Source: Clostridium sp. chh4-2 (GTDB taxonomy: Bacteria; Bacillota; Clostridia; Lachnospirales; Lachnospiraceae). Taken from it: a DNA stretch of 46,214 nt. The notes under the pieces were generated by a model that did not search any database, was not told the DNA's origin, and saw only the letters and a list, made by a program, of their open reading frames with translations. Positions 34,951 to 44,566 of this stretch are shown here, in pieces. The translations under genes were made by a program, and so were the position numbers. The stretch is taken from NCBI RefSeq assembly GCF_002899675.1, contig NZ_PKUU01000035.1, positions 1 through 46,214 of the forward strand, read 5' to 3'. Positions within the stretch are counted from its first letter, which is position 1, and every line of letters starts with the position of its first letter.

Positions 34951-35132
34951 AAATACTTTGTCACCAGCCCAAATGCGTATAAAAAGACCGGAACCGCTAC
35001 CGTGCAGTAGATGGAAAGGGTCAGCAGGCTTTGGGCATTGGGGCTCTTCATGAGGGCGAATACGAGAGTGGAAACATACAGTCCAACAAGAAGTATAATC
35101 CCCACAATCGCCAGTATTCTCTGCAATTTCAA
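34935..35132 (-). CDS. Small two-helix membrane protein, hypothetical
   Basis: A 65-aa protein with two hydrophobic helices (IVGIILLVGLYVSTLVFAL and YCTVAVPVFLYAFGLVT). No named family. The proposed TTG start at 35132 has AGAAGG ending at 35141, 8 nt upstream. An ATG at 35189 would add 19 residues and overlap the ABC-F gene. Lying just after the ABC-F gene on the same strand, it is probably cotranscribed. Its final codons (Asn-Arg-Asp-stop) fall inside the terminator palindrome. Confidence 0.68.
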   Translation of the reverse strand: MKLQRILAIVGIILLVGLYVSTLVFALMKSPNAQSLLTLSIYCTVAVPVFLYAFGLVTKYLKNRD

Positions 35133-35167
35133 ACGTTCAACCTTCTTTCTAAACGGAAAAACGGCGG

Positions 35168-37084
35168 TTATTCTGCCAATTCCTCCCACATTTCATATAA
35201 TTCTTCCAATCTGGAATTGATGGCTTCTTTTTCTTTATTCAGCTCCATTAACTTAGAAACATTGGAGTAAACCTCTTCCTGAGTTAAAAGCAGGTCGATT
35301 TCAGCATCTCTTGTTTCCTTGCTGTGGATCTCATCCTCAACCTTTTTTAAGTCGTTTTGTCTTTTCCTGATGCGGGCCTGTTCCTCTTTTTGAGCTTTCC
35401 AGTCCTGTTTGACCCCGGATTCACTGGCAGGGGCAGAAGCGGAATCGGCGCCGGATTCTAAGGCGTGAAGGCTGTTTAATAAGTCTTTTTTCTCCAGATA
35501 ATAATCGTAATTTCCAATATAGTTAATAAATGTCTCCTGAGATAATTCCAGAATCCTGGTTGCTGTCTTGTTGACGAAATAACGGTCGTGGGACACATAC
35601 AGCACGGTTCCGGTATAGTGATTCAAAGCGTTCTCAAGGATCTCTTTTGAAGTGATGTCCAAATGGTTGGTGGGCTCGTCCAGGATTAAAAAGTTTGCTT
35701 CCGAGAGCATTAATTTTGCCAGGGAAACACGGCCCCGTTCGCCGCCGCTTATGTCTTTAATCCGTTTAAAAACATCGTCTCCGGTGAAGAGAAAGGCAGC
35801 TAAAATATTCCGGACCTGAGTGTTGGTCATGTTCGGATAGGTGTCCTGAAGCTCATCAAATAAGGTTTTTTCCATGTGAAGAACCTGGTGTTCCTGGTCA
35901 TAATAGCCGATATGGACTTTGGAACCCAGATGGATTTCTCCGCTGTCGGCGGGAAGCATGTCGTTGATAATCTTTAAAAGGGTGGTTTTTCCGGTACCGT
36001 TGTTGCCGATGACGGCAACCCGTTCCCCCCGCTTAATATCGATGTCCACATCCTTGAAGAGCGAAAGATTATCAAATGATTTGCTCAGTCCACGTATGGT
36101 CAGCACATCATTACCGCTGATGGTATTGGGCTCTAAGCGGATGCCCATCTCGTCGTTTACTTCTACCGGTTTATCCAGCACTTCGATTTTGGAAAGCATT
36201 TTTTCACGGCTTTCCGCGCGTTTGATGGATTTTTCCCGGTTAAAGGATTTTAATTTGGCGATGACTTCTTCCTGGTGTTTGATTTCCTGCTGCTGGTTCA
36301 TATAAGCCTTGATCTGAGCGTCCCTCAGCATCGCTTTTTTCTCGCTGTAAGCGCTGTAATTGCCCTGGAAAACCGTAGCGTGGCCGTTGTCCAGTTCCAC
36401 AATTTTGGTGACCACACGGTCCAGGAAATAGCGGTCATGGGCTACGATGACAACGGCGCCGTTATAGTTTAGAAGATAAGTTTCCAGCCAGGCGATAGAT
36501 TCCATGTCCAGGTGGTTGGTCGGCTCGTCCAGCAGAATGATATCCGGCTTGGAGAGCAGGAGTTTACCAAGGGAAACGCGGGTTTTCTGTCCGCCGGACA
36601 GGGTGGTGATCTGCTTTGTAAATTCTTCTTCCGGGAACCCAAGTCCCTTTAAGACACCGGTGATCTCGCTTTGATAAGCGTAGCCGTTCTGAAGTTCAAA
36701 TTCATGGTTTAAGCGGCTGTAGACGGAGAGCATGTCGTCCAGCTCCTTACCGGATGCGTGCTTCATCTCGATCTCTAAGCTGCGGATTCGTTCCTCCATT
36801 TCGATGAGTGGGCGTTTTACTTCCAGCAGCTCCTCAAAAATTGTGCGCTGGCTGCTCAAATCCTGATGCTGCGCCAGATATCCGATTGATTTGCCCCGGG
36901 AAACTACAACATCACCTTCGTCGGCCGGAAGTTCGCCGATAATCACCTTTAATAAGGTAGATTTACCTGCTCCGTTGATGCCGACGATGGCTGCTTTTTC
37001 GTGTTCTTCTATATGAAAGGATACATGTTCGATTATAACGTCGGTACCAAAAGCCTTGGTAACGTTGCTGCATGATAAAATCAT
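35168..37084 (-). CDS. ABC-F family ATPase (ribosome-associated)
   Basis: A 638-aa soluble protein with two ABC domains and no membrane segment. Domain 1 has GINGAGKST, LSGGQKTRVSLGK and DEPTNHLD; domain 2 has GNNGTGKTT, ISGGERGRVSLAK and DEPTNHLD. A charged linker lies between them, and a coiled-coil-like C-terminal extension rich in Lys/Glu follows. ABC-F proteins act on the ribosome, either in translation quality control or antibiotic protection; the subgroup cannot be fixed here. The start at 37084 follows AGGAGG directly; a longer upstream frame is rejected. Confidence 0.94.
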   Translation of the reverse strand: MILSCSNVTKAFGTDVIIEHVSFHIEEHEKAAIVGINGAGKSTLLKVIIGELPADEGDVVVSRGKSIGYLAQHQDLSSQRTIFEELLEVKRPLIEMEERIRSLEIEMKHASGKELDDMLSVYSRLNHEFELQNGYAYQSEITGVLKGLGFPEEEFTKQITTLSGGQKTRVSLGKLLLSKPDIILLDEPTNHLDMESIAWLETYLLNYNGAVVIVAHDRYFLDRVVTKIVELDNGHATVFQGNYSAYSEKKAMLRDAQIKAYMNQQQEIKHQEEVIAKLKSFNREKSIKRAESREKMLSKIEVLDKPVEVNDEMGIRLEPNTISGNDVLTIRGLSKSFDNLSLFKDVDIDIKRGERVAVIGNNGTGKTTLLKIINDMLPADSGEIHLGSKVHIGYYDQEHQVLHMEKTLFDELQDTYPNMTNTQVRNILAAFLFTGDDVFKRIKDISGGERGRVSLAKLMLSEANFLILDEPTNHLDITSKEILENALNHYTGTVLYVSHDRYFVNKTATRILELSQETFINYIGNYDYYLEKKDLLNSLHALESGADSASAPASESGVKQDWKAQKEEQARIRKRQNDLKKVEDEIHSKETRDAEIDLLLTQEEVYSNVSKLMELNKEKEAINSRLEELYEMWEELAE

Positions 37085-37121
37085 AAAATTCCTCCTGAAA
37101 TGTACAATGTCCATTCGTATT

Positions 37122-37150
37122 AGTATAATATAGGATAGGAAAATTTTCAA
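37122..37150 (-). promoter_or_regulatory. Sigma-A promoter for the ABC-F gene
   Basis: On the minus strand, -35 TTGAAA (37150-37145), 17-bp spacer, -10 TATACT (37127-37122), divergent from the rex promoter. Confidence 0.78.
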
Positions 37151-37198
37151 CATTTAAAAGCCCTAAGTTACATTATATCAGGGATTTGAGCAAAATGT

Positions 37199-37227
37199 TT
37201 GACATTGTTTTCACACACAGGTATAAT
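37199..37227 (+). promoter_or_regulatory. Sigma-A promoter for rex operon
   Basis: Consensus -35 TTGACA (37199-37204), 17-bp spacer and consensus -10 TATAAT (37222-37227). No clear Rex operator was seen overlapping it. Confidence 0.85.
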
Positions 37228-37265
37228 CATAGATAGTGGACTAAATCAAGGAAGGTGGGTACATC

Positions 37266-37931
37266 GTGGAACAGAAAGAAATATCAAAGGCAGTCATTTC
37301 AAGGCTTCCGAGATACTACCGTTATCTGGGAGAATTGCTTGAGGCCGGCGTTGAGAGGATTTCCTCTAACGATTTAAGTGTCCGGATGAAAGTGACGGCA
37401 TCTCAGATCAGACAGGATCTGAATAATTTTGGAGGTTTTGGACAGCAGGGATATGGATATAATGTAAAATACTTATATACAGAAATCGGAAAAATCCTCG
37501 GAATAGACAGACAGCATAATTTAATTATCATCGGTGCCGGTAATTTGGGACAGGCGATTGCCAATTACGCGAACTTTGAAAAGCGTGGATTTATCATCAA
37601 AGGAATGTTTGATATCAATCCAAGGCTGATCGGCCTGGTAGTCAGAGGCATTGAGATCCGTGGTGTGGACGATTTGGAGAATTTCATTGTGGAAAATGAT
37701 GTTCAGATCGCTGCCCTTACCATTCCTAAGACAAAAGCTCCGGAGATCGCGGACCGCCTGGTGAAAGCGGGTATTAAAGCGATTTGGAATTTTGCGCATA
37801 CCGATCTGGTGGTTCCGGATGATGTGGTGGTTGAGAATGTGCATTTATCGGAGAGCCTTATGAGACTTTCTTACAGAGTCTGCAGCATGCAGGACAATCA
37901 GGAGAGGGAAGCAAAGGAAGAAAAGAGATAA
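37266..37931 (+). CDS. rex: Redox-sensing transcriptional repressor Rex
   Basis: A 221-aa repressor that senses the NADH/NAD+ ratio and controls fermentation and respiration genes. Its N-terminal winged helix includes RLPRYYRYL and ASQIRQDLNNFGGFGQQGYGY; the Rossmann domain has IIIGAGNLGQAIANY. GTG start at 37266 with AAGGAAGGTGGG upstream. Its TAA overlaps the acpS start (TAATG), so the two are coupled. Confidence 0.96.
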   Translation: MEQKEISKAVISRLPRYYRYLGELLEAGVERISSNDLSVRMKVTASQIRQDLNNFGGFGQQGYGYNVKYLYTEIGKILGIDRQHNLIIIGAGNLGQAIANYANFEKRGFIIKGMFDINPRLIGLVVRGIEIRGVDDLENFIVENDVQIAALTIPKTKAPEIADRLVKAGIKAIWNFAHTDLVVPDDVVVENVHLSESLMRLSYRVCSMQDNQEREAKEEKR

Positions 37932-38299
37932 TGATATTTGGAATAGGTACCGATTTAATTGAAATTGAACGTGTTGAGAAGGCCTGTCAAAAAGAGGCTT
38001 TCTTGACTCGTACCTATACGGAACGCGAATGCCGGCAAGCGAAGGGGAAAGCCTCTGTGCTCGCTGGCAATTTTGCTGTAAAGGAAGCGGTTGCCAAATC
38101 CTTTGGCACGGGATTTCGGTCATTTATGCCCATCGATATTGAGGTGCTGCGGGATGATTTGGGAAAACCGTATGTGGTTTTATACCGGGGAGCTAAGAAA
38201 CTGGCGGAAGAATCAGGAATCAGGACGATTCATGTATCCATAAGCAATACCCAGATGCACGCAGCGGCATTTGCGGTGGCGGAACGGGAGGATGTATGA
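37931..38299 (+). CDS. acpS: Holo-[acyl-carrier-protein] synthase
   Basis: A 122-aa phosphopantetheinyl transferase that activates ACP for fatty acid synthesis. Motifs GIGTDLIEIERVEKA at the N-terminus and FAVKEAVAKSFGTG hold the metal-binding Asp and Glu residues. Overlaps rex upstream and nnrDE downstream (ATGA). Confidence 0.95.
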   Translation: MIFGIGTDLIEIERVEKACQKEAFLTRTYTERECRQAKGKASVLAGNFAVKEAVAKSFGTGFRSFMPIDIEVLRDDLGKPYVVLYRGAKKLAEESGIRTIHVSISNTQMHAAAFAVAEREDV

Positions 38300-39810
38300 G
38301 ATATTTATTAACCGGAAAACAGATGAAGCAGGTGGACCGTTATACAATCGAACAGATCGGCATTCCTTCTCTGGTGCTGATGGAGCGTGCCGCTTTAGCG
38401 GTGGCGGAAGAGACGATGAAACACGCCGAAAAAAAGGAACATATCTGGGTGGCCTGCGGAACCGGGAACAATGGTGCGGACGGGATAGCGGCGGCCAGAA
38501 TGATGTTTTTAAAAGGATATGACGTGCTTGTGCTTTTGGCCGGGAATCCGGAGCATGGAACGGCTGAATATCATCAGCAGATGAAGATCGCTCAGGAGCT
38601 GGGAATGAATATGGCTGAGTTTAAAGATTTCATTCCGGGGCGCTGTGATGTGCTGGTGGACGCTGTATTCGGTGTGGGATTAGACCGTGAGATCGGAGGG
38701 GAATACCGGGAGCTGTTAGAGCTTTTAAACGGCCGTGCACCCCGGTTTACCGTGGCGGTGGATATTCCTTCCGGCATTCATTCCGATTCAGGAAAGGTGA
38801 TGGGAATTGCGGTTAAAGCGGATGTGACGGTAACATTTGGCTGGCAGAAGCTGGGGACCTGTCTGTATCCGGGAAAAGAATATTCAGGAACCGTGGTAAT
38901 TGACGATATCGGATTTCCGAAGAAAAGCTTAGAACAGGTTTCGCCTCAGGCATTTACGTATGAAGAAGCGGACTGGGGACGGATTCCCAGGCGCCCGGCC
39001 TATTCCAATAAAGGGAGTTTTGGAAAAGTGCTCATTATTGCAGGAAGCGCCGGAATGTCAGGAGCCGCGTATTTAAGCGCATCTGCCGCCTATGCCATGG
39101 GAGCGGGCCTTGTTAAGGTATTTACTGTGGAGGAAAACAGGGTGGTTCTTCAGCAGCAGCTGCCGGAGGCCATTATTGAATGTTATGATCCGGAAGCTGT
39201 TTTTAAAGAGAAAGCAGGTTTTGAAGAGCAGGCAGGAAAAGCGTTGGAGTGGGCGGACTTGGTGGTGCTGGGGCCGGGAATCGGCCAGGGAGAATATGTG
39301 CCGCCGCTGGTGAAATTTGTGCTCACCCACGCCTATGTTCCCATTGTTCTGGATGCGGACGGTTTAAATGCGGTGGCAAAACACCAGGAGCTGACCGGAT
39401 ATTTTACTGAAAATATCATCATTACCCCTCATTTAGGCGAAATGTCCAGGCTGACCGGTAAACGTGTTGAGGAAATACGGGAAAATCTCCACGAGACGGC
39501 GTTGGAATACAGCGGCCGGTATGGAATTACCTGTGTGTTAAAAGATGCGGTTACAGTCATCGGAATGAAGGGTGGAAGAGTATACTATAACAGCAGCGGA
39601 AACAGCGCCATGGCAAAAGCCGGTTCCGGGGATGTGCTGACGGGCCTGATCGCAGGCCTGCTGGGCCTTGGGATGGAAGAATCGGAGGCTGCGGCATTAG
39701 GCGTCTATCTTCACGGCTGCGCAGGGGATCGGGTTTTCAAAGAAAGAGGCCAGCACGGCCTGCTGGCAAGAGATTTAGTGGAGGCGGTCCGTCAGGGAAT
39801 AGCGCTTTAA
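38296..39810 (+). CDS. nnrDE: Bifunctional NAD(P)H-hydrate epimerase / ADP-dependent NAD(P)H-hydrate dehydratase
   Basis: A 504-aa metabolite-repair enzyme. The N-terminal YjeF_N domain (about 1-215) epimerises NAD(P)HX, with CGTGNNGADG and VDAVFGVG. The C-terminal ribokinase-like domain dehydrates it, with GSAGMSGAAYL and the NSAMAKAGSGDVLTG motif carrying the catalytic Asp. Coupled to acpS; the rex-acpS-nnrDE-alr order is common in related clostridia. Confidence 0.94.
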   Translation: MRYLLTGKQMKQVDRYTIEQIGIPSLVLMERAALAVAEETMKHAEKKEHIWVACGTGNNGADGIAAARMMFLKGYDVLVLLAGNPEHGTAEYHQQMKIAQELGMNMAEFKDFIPGRCDVLVDAVFGVGLDREIGGEYRELLELLNGRAPRFTVAVDIPSGIHSDSGKVMGIAVKADVTVTFGWQKLGTCLYPGKEYSGTVVIDDIGFPKKSLEQVSPQAFTYEEADWGRIPRRPAYSNKGSFGKVLIIAGSAGMSGAAYLSASAAYAMGAGLVKVFTVEENRVVLQQQLPEAIIECYDPEAVFKEKAGFEEQAGKALEWADLVVLGPGIGQGEYVPPLVKFVLTHAYVPIVLDADGLNAVAKHQELTGYFTENIIITPHLGEMSRLTGKRVEEIRENLHETALEYSGRYGITCVLKDAVTVIGMKGGRVYYNSSGNSAMAKAGSGDVLTGLIAGLLGLGMEESEAAALGVYLHGCAGDRVFKERGQHGLLARDLVEAVRQGIAL

Positions 39811-39857
39811 GCCAAAGCGTCGGCGGCATGATATCTGACGGCAGAATCGAGGTTAAT

Positions 39858-41045
39858 ATGAAAACATACAGCAGAGTATATGCAGAAATTGATTTAGATG
39901 CGGTTATAAAGAATATGGAATCCATGAAAGCCAATCTGGATCCTGATACAGCTATGATTGGGGTGGTGAAAACCGACGGATACGGGCATGGAAGCGTTCC
40001 GGTGGCTAAAGTGATCGATCCCTATGTGACCGGATATGCGGTTGCCACCATTGAAGAAGGAATTCTTTTGAGGCGTCACGGAATCAAAAAGATGATATTA
40101 ATATTGGGCTCTGTTCACGAAAGCCAGTTTGAAGATCTGATTAAATATGAGCTGTCTTTGTCGGTATTCCAGATGGAAAAGGGCGAGCAGCTGTCAGAAA
40201 TAGCCGTGTCCATGGGAAAAACGGCAGGAATACACATTGCGCTGGATACGGGTATGAGCAGGATCGGCTTTCCGGTAAACCGGGAATCAGCGGAAATGAT
40301 TGCTGCCATCAGCTGTTTTCCTGGAATCCGGATTGAGGGCATGTTCACCCATTTTGCAAAGGCGGATGAGAAGGATAAAGCGTCCGCAAGGCGCCAGCTG
40401 TGCGCCTATGAGCAGATGGTGGAGATGCTGAATGAGATGAGAATAAAGATACCGATGAAGCATTGTTCCAACAGCGCGGGAATTATTGATTTAAAGGAAG
40501 CGCAAATGGATGCGGTGAGGGCAGGGATCTCCATCTACGGGATGTATCCGTCGGAAGACGTGCAGAAACGCCTGGTCCCGCTGTATCCGGTATTATCCTT
40601 AAAGAGCCGGATTGTGCTCATAAAGTCCATCGAACCGGGGACTTCGGTCAGCTATGGAGGCACATTTACGGCTGAAAAAATGATGAAAATAGCCACCATT
40701 CCGATCGGTTACGGAGATGGCTATCCGAGAAATCTGTCCAACAAAGGCTGTGTTTTGATTCATGGAAAGAGGGCGCCAATTTTGGGCCGGATCTGCATGG
40801 ATCAGATGATGGTGGATGTTACTCAGATACCGGAAGCACGCGAGGATGACGAAGTGACTTTAATCGGCGCGGATGGCGATGAGCGGATCAGCGTGGAAGA
40901 GATCGCCGGAACCTGCGGCGGTTTTCATTACGAAATCGTGTGCGATATTGGAAAGCGGGTTCCCAGGGTTTATAAGAAAAATGGGCTTACTGTTGGCACA
41001 AAAGATTATTTTGACGACAGATATGAAGGTTTTGAAGAGCTGTAG
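39858..41045 (+). CDS. alr: Alanine racemase
   Basis: A 395-aa PLP enzyme making D-alanine for peptidoglycan. The PLP lysine is in VVKTDGYGHG near residue 40, and the catalytic Tyr is in SYGGTFTAEK of the C-terminal domain. The start at 39858 follows GAGG and begins at the usual SRVYAEIDLDA region; an upstream in-frame ATG at 39828 would add ten residues. 47 bp after nnrDE, probably the same operon. Confidence 0.95.
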   Translation: MKTYSRVYAEIDLDAVIKNMESMKANLDPDTAMIGVVKTDGYGHGSVPVAKVIDPYVTGYAVATIEEGILLRRHGIKKMILILGSVHESQFEDLIKYELSLSVFQMEKGEQLSEIAVSMGKTAGIHIALDTGMSRIGFPVNRESAEMIAAISCFPGIRIEGMFTHFAKADEKDKASARRQLCAYEQMVEMLNEMRIKIPMKHCSNSAGIIDLKEAQMDAVRAGISIYGMYPSEDVQKRLVPLYPVLSLKSRIVLIKSIEPGTSVSYGGTFTAEKMMKIATIPIGYGDGYPRNLSNKGCVLIHGKRAPILGRICMDQMMVDVTQIPEAREDDEVTLIGADGDERISVEEIAGTCGGFHYEIVCDIGKRVPRVYKKNGLTVGTKDYFDDRYEGFEEL

Positions 41046-41146
41046 AGAAACGAAATAAGCGTTCCGATCATATTATATTAGGAATATACTGCTTAAAGCA
41101 TGGCAATACTATAGGCAGAAGTTCTTAAAATGGAGTGAATGATAAT

Positions 41147-41494
41147 ATGATAATTAGACGCGGAGATATATATTATGCAGATTTAAGACCGGTTGTGGGC
41201 TCGGAGCAGGGCGGCATCCGCCCGGTGCTGATCATTCAAAATGATATCGGTAATAAACACAGCCCAACGGTAATCTGCGCTGCAATTACTTCTAAGATGA
41301 ACAAGGCCAAACTGCCTACTCATGTGGAACTGGATACAAAGCGGTGCGACATGATAAAGGATTCCGTCATTCTTTTAGAACAGCTGAGGACCATTGACAA
41401 GCAGAGGCTGAAAGAAAAGATCTGCCATATCGATGAAGAGCTGCAAAACAAGGTAAATCATGCATTAATGGTGAGCTTGGAACTGGATACATAG
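41147..41494 (+). CDS. mazF: MazF/PemK-type endoribonuclease (NdoA-like)
   Basis: A 115-aa toxin-family mRNA interferase. Motifs: RRGDIYYADLRPVVGSEQGGIRPVLI, with the basic and acidic catalytic surroundings, and TVICAAITSK. In Bacillus this gene follows alr together with the antitoxin gene ndoAI. Here the 101 bp after alr hold no antitoxin frame. The start at 41147 is the usual family start; a GTG at 41135 overlaps the ribosome binding site GGAG. Confidence 0.93.
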   Translation: MIIRRGDIYYADLRPVVGSEQGGIRPVLIIQNDIGNKHSPTVICAAITSKMNKAKLPTHVELDTKRCDMIKDSVILLEQLRTIDKQRLKEKICHIDEELQNKVNHALMVSLELDT

Positions 41495-41502
41495 TTTCAC
41501 CA

Positions 41503-41531
41503 TTGACGAAAGGCCCGGAATCTGTTATATT
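41503..41531 (+). promoter_or_regulatory. Sigma-A promoter for the CBS membrane protein
   Basis: -35 TTGACG (41503-41508), 17-bp spacer, -10 TATATT (41526-41531), 49 bp before the start. Confidence 0.75.
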
Positions 41532-41579
41532 TGCTAATGTCAGAGTACGTTAACGATAAAAAAGGAGTCATAACATTTC

Positions 41580-42914
41580 ATGGACGATGGTTATTCGCTA
41601 TACTGCGTAATCATATTTTTTCTATTTATTTTATTGGATGCGGTATTTTACGGATTTGGTTCCGCAATTCAGAATATTAATATCTCAAATCTGGAAAAGG
41701 ATAAGGAAGACGGCAATAAAAAAGCGGTGATGCTGCTTAAAATTGCGGAGCAGCCGGCAAAATTTATTAATGCGGTTCAGATCCTGACCAATCTCACAAG
41801 TATGGTGATGGGAGCCTGGATTTTGCGGTATTTTAGATTAGGCCTGAATATGGTCGCTGCGGGAATTGTGCTTCTGGTGATTTTAATCAGCTTCGGCATC
41901 ATTATTCCCAAACGCCTGGCGGCCAAGAACCCGGAAAAGTGGGGATATCAGATGATATCCATTGTCCGCGTTGTGGTTCTTCCGATGATGCCTTTTATCT
42001 GGATTGTGACCGGAATTTCCTATCTGGTTTTAAAGCTGATGGGAATTGATTTAAACAGTGCAGATGATAATGTGACAGAAGAAGATATCATGTCCATGGT
42101 TAATGAGGGGCATGAGCACGGAGTTTTGGAAGCCAGCGAAGCGGAGATGATTACCAATATCTTCGAATTCGACGACAAAGAAGCTTCCGATATTATGACC
42201 CATAGAAAGAATATTGTGGCATTGGATGCATCCATGACTTTGAAGGATGCGGTTGGTTTTATCCTGAAAGAGGGCAATAACTCCAGATATCCTGTATATG
42301 AGAAGGATATTGATGATGTAATCGGCATTTTACATATGAAAGATGCTTTGATTTATGCGGAGAATCACGATGTGGACGGGCAGGAGATCGGAAAGATTGA
42401 CGGACTTCTGAGAGAGGCCCATTTCATACCGGAAACCCGTAACATCAATTCCCTGTTTAAAGAGATGCAGTCCCAGAAGACCCATATGGAGATCGTGGTG
42501 GACGAGTACGGACAGACGGCCGGAATTGTCACCATGGAAGATATTCTGGAAGAGATTGTGGGAAATATCATGGATGAATACGATGTGGACGAGACGTTTA
42601 TCACGCCGCTGGAAGACGGTTCTTATGAACTGAGCGGTATGACTCCGTTAGAGGATGTGGCGGAAGCGCTGTCAATCGAGTTCGGAGAAGAGGATTACGA
42701 TACGTATGATACGCTGAACGGTTTCCTGATATCCAAGCTGGACCGGATACCACAGGAGGATGAGGATTCGGAAATTTCCTACAGCGGTTATCTGTTTAAG
42801 ATTTTGAAAGTTGAGAATAAGATGATTCATTCCGTAAAAGCTTCTAAAGTTTCCTCTGAGGAGGAAAGCCGGAGCATAGGGATGCAGTCGGATGATAATG
42901 ACAGAAACGCCTGA
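41580..42914 (+). CDS. CNNM/HlyC-CorC family membrane protein with CBS domains
   Basis: A 444-aa protein with a DUF21 membrane domain of about four helices (to about residue 160). It is followed by a CBS pair (MTHRKNIVALD and ILHMKDALIY in the first; VVDEYGQTAGIVTMEDILEEIVG in the second) and a C-terminal CorC_HlyC domain (LSGMTPLEDVAEAL). The family is linked to Mg2+ or Co2+ efflux; older databases call it hemolysin. It ends in its own terminator stem. Substrate not determined. Confidence 0.93.
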   Translation: MDDGYSLYCVIIFFLFILLDAVFYGFGSAIQNINISNLEKDKEDGNKKAVMLLKIAEQPAKFINAVQILTNLTSMVMGAWILRYFRLGLNMVAAGIVLLVILISFGIIIPKRLAAKNPEKWGYQMISIVRVVVLPMMPFIWIVTGISYLVLKLMGIDLNSADDNVTEEDIMSMVNEGHEHGVLEASEAEMITNIFEFDDKEASDIMTHRKNIVALDASMTLKDAVGFILKEGNNSRYPVYEKDIDDVIGILHMKDALIYAENHDVDGQEIGKIDGLLREAHFIPETRNINSLFKEMQSQKTHMEIVVDEYGQTAGIVTMEDILEEIVGNIMDEYDVDETFITPLEDGSYELSGMTPLEDVAEALSIEFGEEDYDTYDTLNGFLISKLDRIPQEDEDSEISYSGYLFKILKVENKMIHSVKASKVSSEEESRSIGMQSDDNDRNA

Positions 42915-42937
42915 CGATGCCAGGCGTTCCTTTTATA
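42906..42937 (+). terminator. Terminator overlapping the CBS gene stop
   Basis: Stem AACGCCTG / CAGGCGTT with a T-rich tail. The left arm contains the TGA stop codon. Confidence 0.8.
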
Positions 42938-42999
42938 TTAGTGACGGAATTTTAACAGCGGGCGTTAATTTTACTGGAAGAGGGAGTATGTGAAAGGTT

Positions 43000-44373
43000 A
43001 TGAGACATTTACTGATGAATACAAAAGAGATGCTGGGCGACCGGGTATTTTTGCGCAAGGCGGCTATGATCGCCCTTCCTGTGGCGATGCAGGGAATGCT
43101 GAATACGGTGGTAAACCTTGTGGACAATCTGATGATCGGAAGCCTGGGCCCTACCGCCATCGCTTCGGTGGGACTGGCCAATAAGGTGTTTTTTGTGTTC
43201 TCGCTATTGGTGTTCGGCGTTGCCAGCGGATCGGGAATTCTGGCCGCTCAGTATTGGGGGAACGGCGATGTAAAAAGCATTCGCAAGGTGCTTGGAATGG
43301 GACTTATGATATCCGTTTGTGCGGCCGTTGCCTTTTTAATTCCGGTCCGTGCCAATCCGAAAGCGGTTATGAAGATATTTACCACCAGCCAGAGCAGCAT
43401 TGATATGGGGGCGTCTTATCTTCTGGTTGCGGCAGTTTCCTATCCGTTTATCGCGGTTACCAATACATACGTTGCCATGCTGAGGGCGGTTAACCGGGTT
43501 AAGGCTCCTGTAATCATCAGCTGCGTGGCAATTATAACGAATATTTTCTTTAACTATATTTTCATATTCGGCAATTTCGGCGCTCCGGCCATGGGAGCTG
43601 TGGGAGCGGCGCTGGCAACCTTAATAGCCAGAGTTTTGGAGTCCGTCCTGATTCTGAGCGTGGTCTATGGAACAAAGACCCCGCTGGCCTGCCACGTGAG
43701 AGAGTTATTCGGATATTCAAAAAGCTTTCTGCAGAAATATTTTATTACCGCGTCTCCTGTAATCGCCAATGAGTTCATCTGGGGCCTGGGAACGACGATC
43801 TATTCCATGGCATATGGAAGAATGGGCGACAATGCCGTAGCCGCCATTACAGTGGCCACAACCATTCAGGATATCGTAGTCGTGCTGTTTCAGGGGCTCA
43901 GCGCCGCCACAGCAGTCATCTTGGGAAATGAACTGGGAGCAGGCCGTCTAAAAACGGCGGAAAAATACGCGACCAATTTTTTCATTCTCCAGTTTATCGT
44001 AACCGTCATCGGGGCCGTATTCTGTGTGGGAACAAGATGGCAGGTAATCGGAATGTATGGGCATCTCCCAGCAGAGGTGGCCAATGACATCAGCCGCTGT
44101 CTGATCGTATTCGCCCTGTTTATGCCGTTTAAGATGTTCAACTATGTGAACGTGGTAGGCGTATTAAGAAGCGGCGGCGATACCAGGATGTGTCTGATTA
44201 TCGATACCAGCGGTGTATGGCTGATTGGAATCCCCCTGGCATTCTTAGGCGGCCTGGTTTTAAAACAGCCGATTTACATCGTATATGCTATGGTTCTTCT
44301 GGAGGAAGTATACAAAGCGATCGTGGGCTACATCCGCTACCGTCAGAAAAAATGGCTTCGCAATCTTACCTGA
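43000..44373 (+). CDS. MATE family efflux transporter
   Basis: A 457-aa polytopic protein with about 12 membrane helices, of the MATE (NorM/DinF-like) family that exports drugs or metabolites with Na+ or H+. N-terminal pattern ALPVAMQGMLNTVVNLVDNLMIGSLG and FGVASGSGILAAQYWG, plus ELGAGRLKTAEKYA in the second half. GAAAGG precedes the ATG. Substrate unknown. Confidence 0.95.
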   Translation: MRHLLMNTKEMLGDRVFLRKAAMIALPVAMQGMLNTVVNLVDNLMIGSLGPTAIASVGLANKVFFVFSLLVFGVASGSGILAAQYWGNGDVKSIRKVLGMGLMISVCAAVAFLIPVRANPKAVMKIFTTSQSSIDMGASYLLVAAVSYPFIAVTNTYVAMLRAVNRVKAPVIISCVAIITNIFFNYIFIFGNFGAPAMGAVGAALATLIARVLESVLILSVVYGTKTPLACHVRELFGYSKSFLQKYFITASPVIANEFIWGLGTTIYSMAYGRMGDNAVAAITVATTIQDIVVVLFQGLSAATAVILGNELGAGRLKTAEKYATNFFILQFIVTVIGAVFCVGTRWQVIGMYGHLPAEVANDISRCLIVFALFMPFKMFNYVNVVGVLRSGGDTRMCLIIDTSGVWLIGIPLAFLGGLVLKQPIYIVYAMVLLEEVYKAIVGYIRYRQKKWLRNLT

Positions 44374-44492
44374 GAAGTATAGGAAGCGGAAATACTTAAA
44401 ACTCCGGTTCTCAGTCAAAAACCAGAGGATAAAAACCCCAGGGCGGCCGGAAAGCCGTAAAGGCTAAGGTAAATGTTAAGGGAAATACATAC

Positions 44493-44521
44493 TTGATATT
44501 CAAAGAAAATGGTGTTAGAAT
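44493..44521 (+). promoter_or_regulatory. Sigma-A promoter for yebC
   Basis: -35 TTGATA (44493-44498), 17-bp spacer, -10 TAGAAT (44516-44521), 45 bp before the start. Confidence 0.76.
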
Positions 44522-44566
44522 AGAAAAGATGTTTACGTTTTGAAGAAAGAAAAGGAGTGTTAAACA

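Noticed and set aside
44374..44492. A terminator or small RNA after the MATE gene
   Set aside because: Only weak partial inverted repeats and no T-run could be found by eye.
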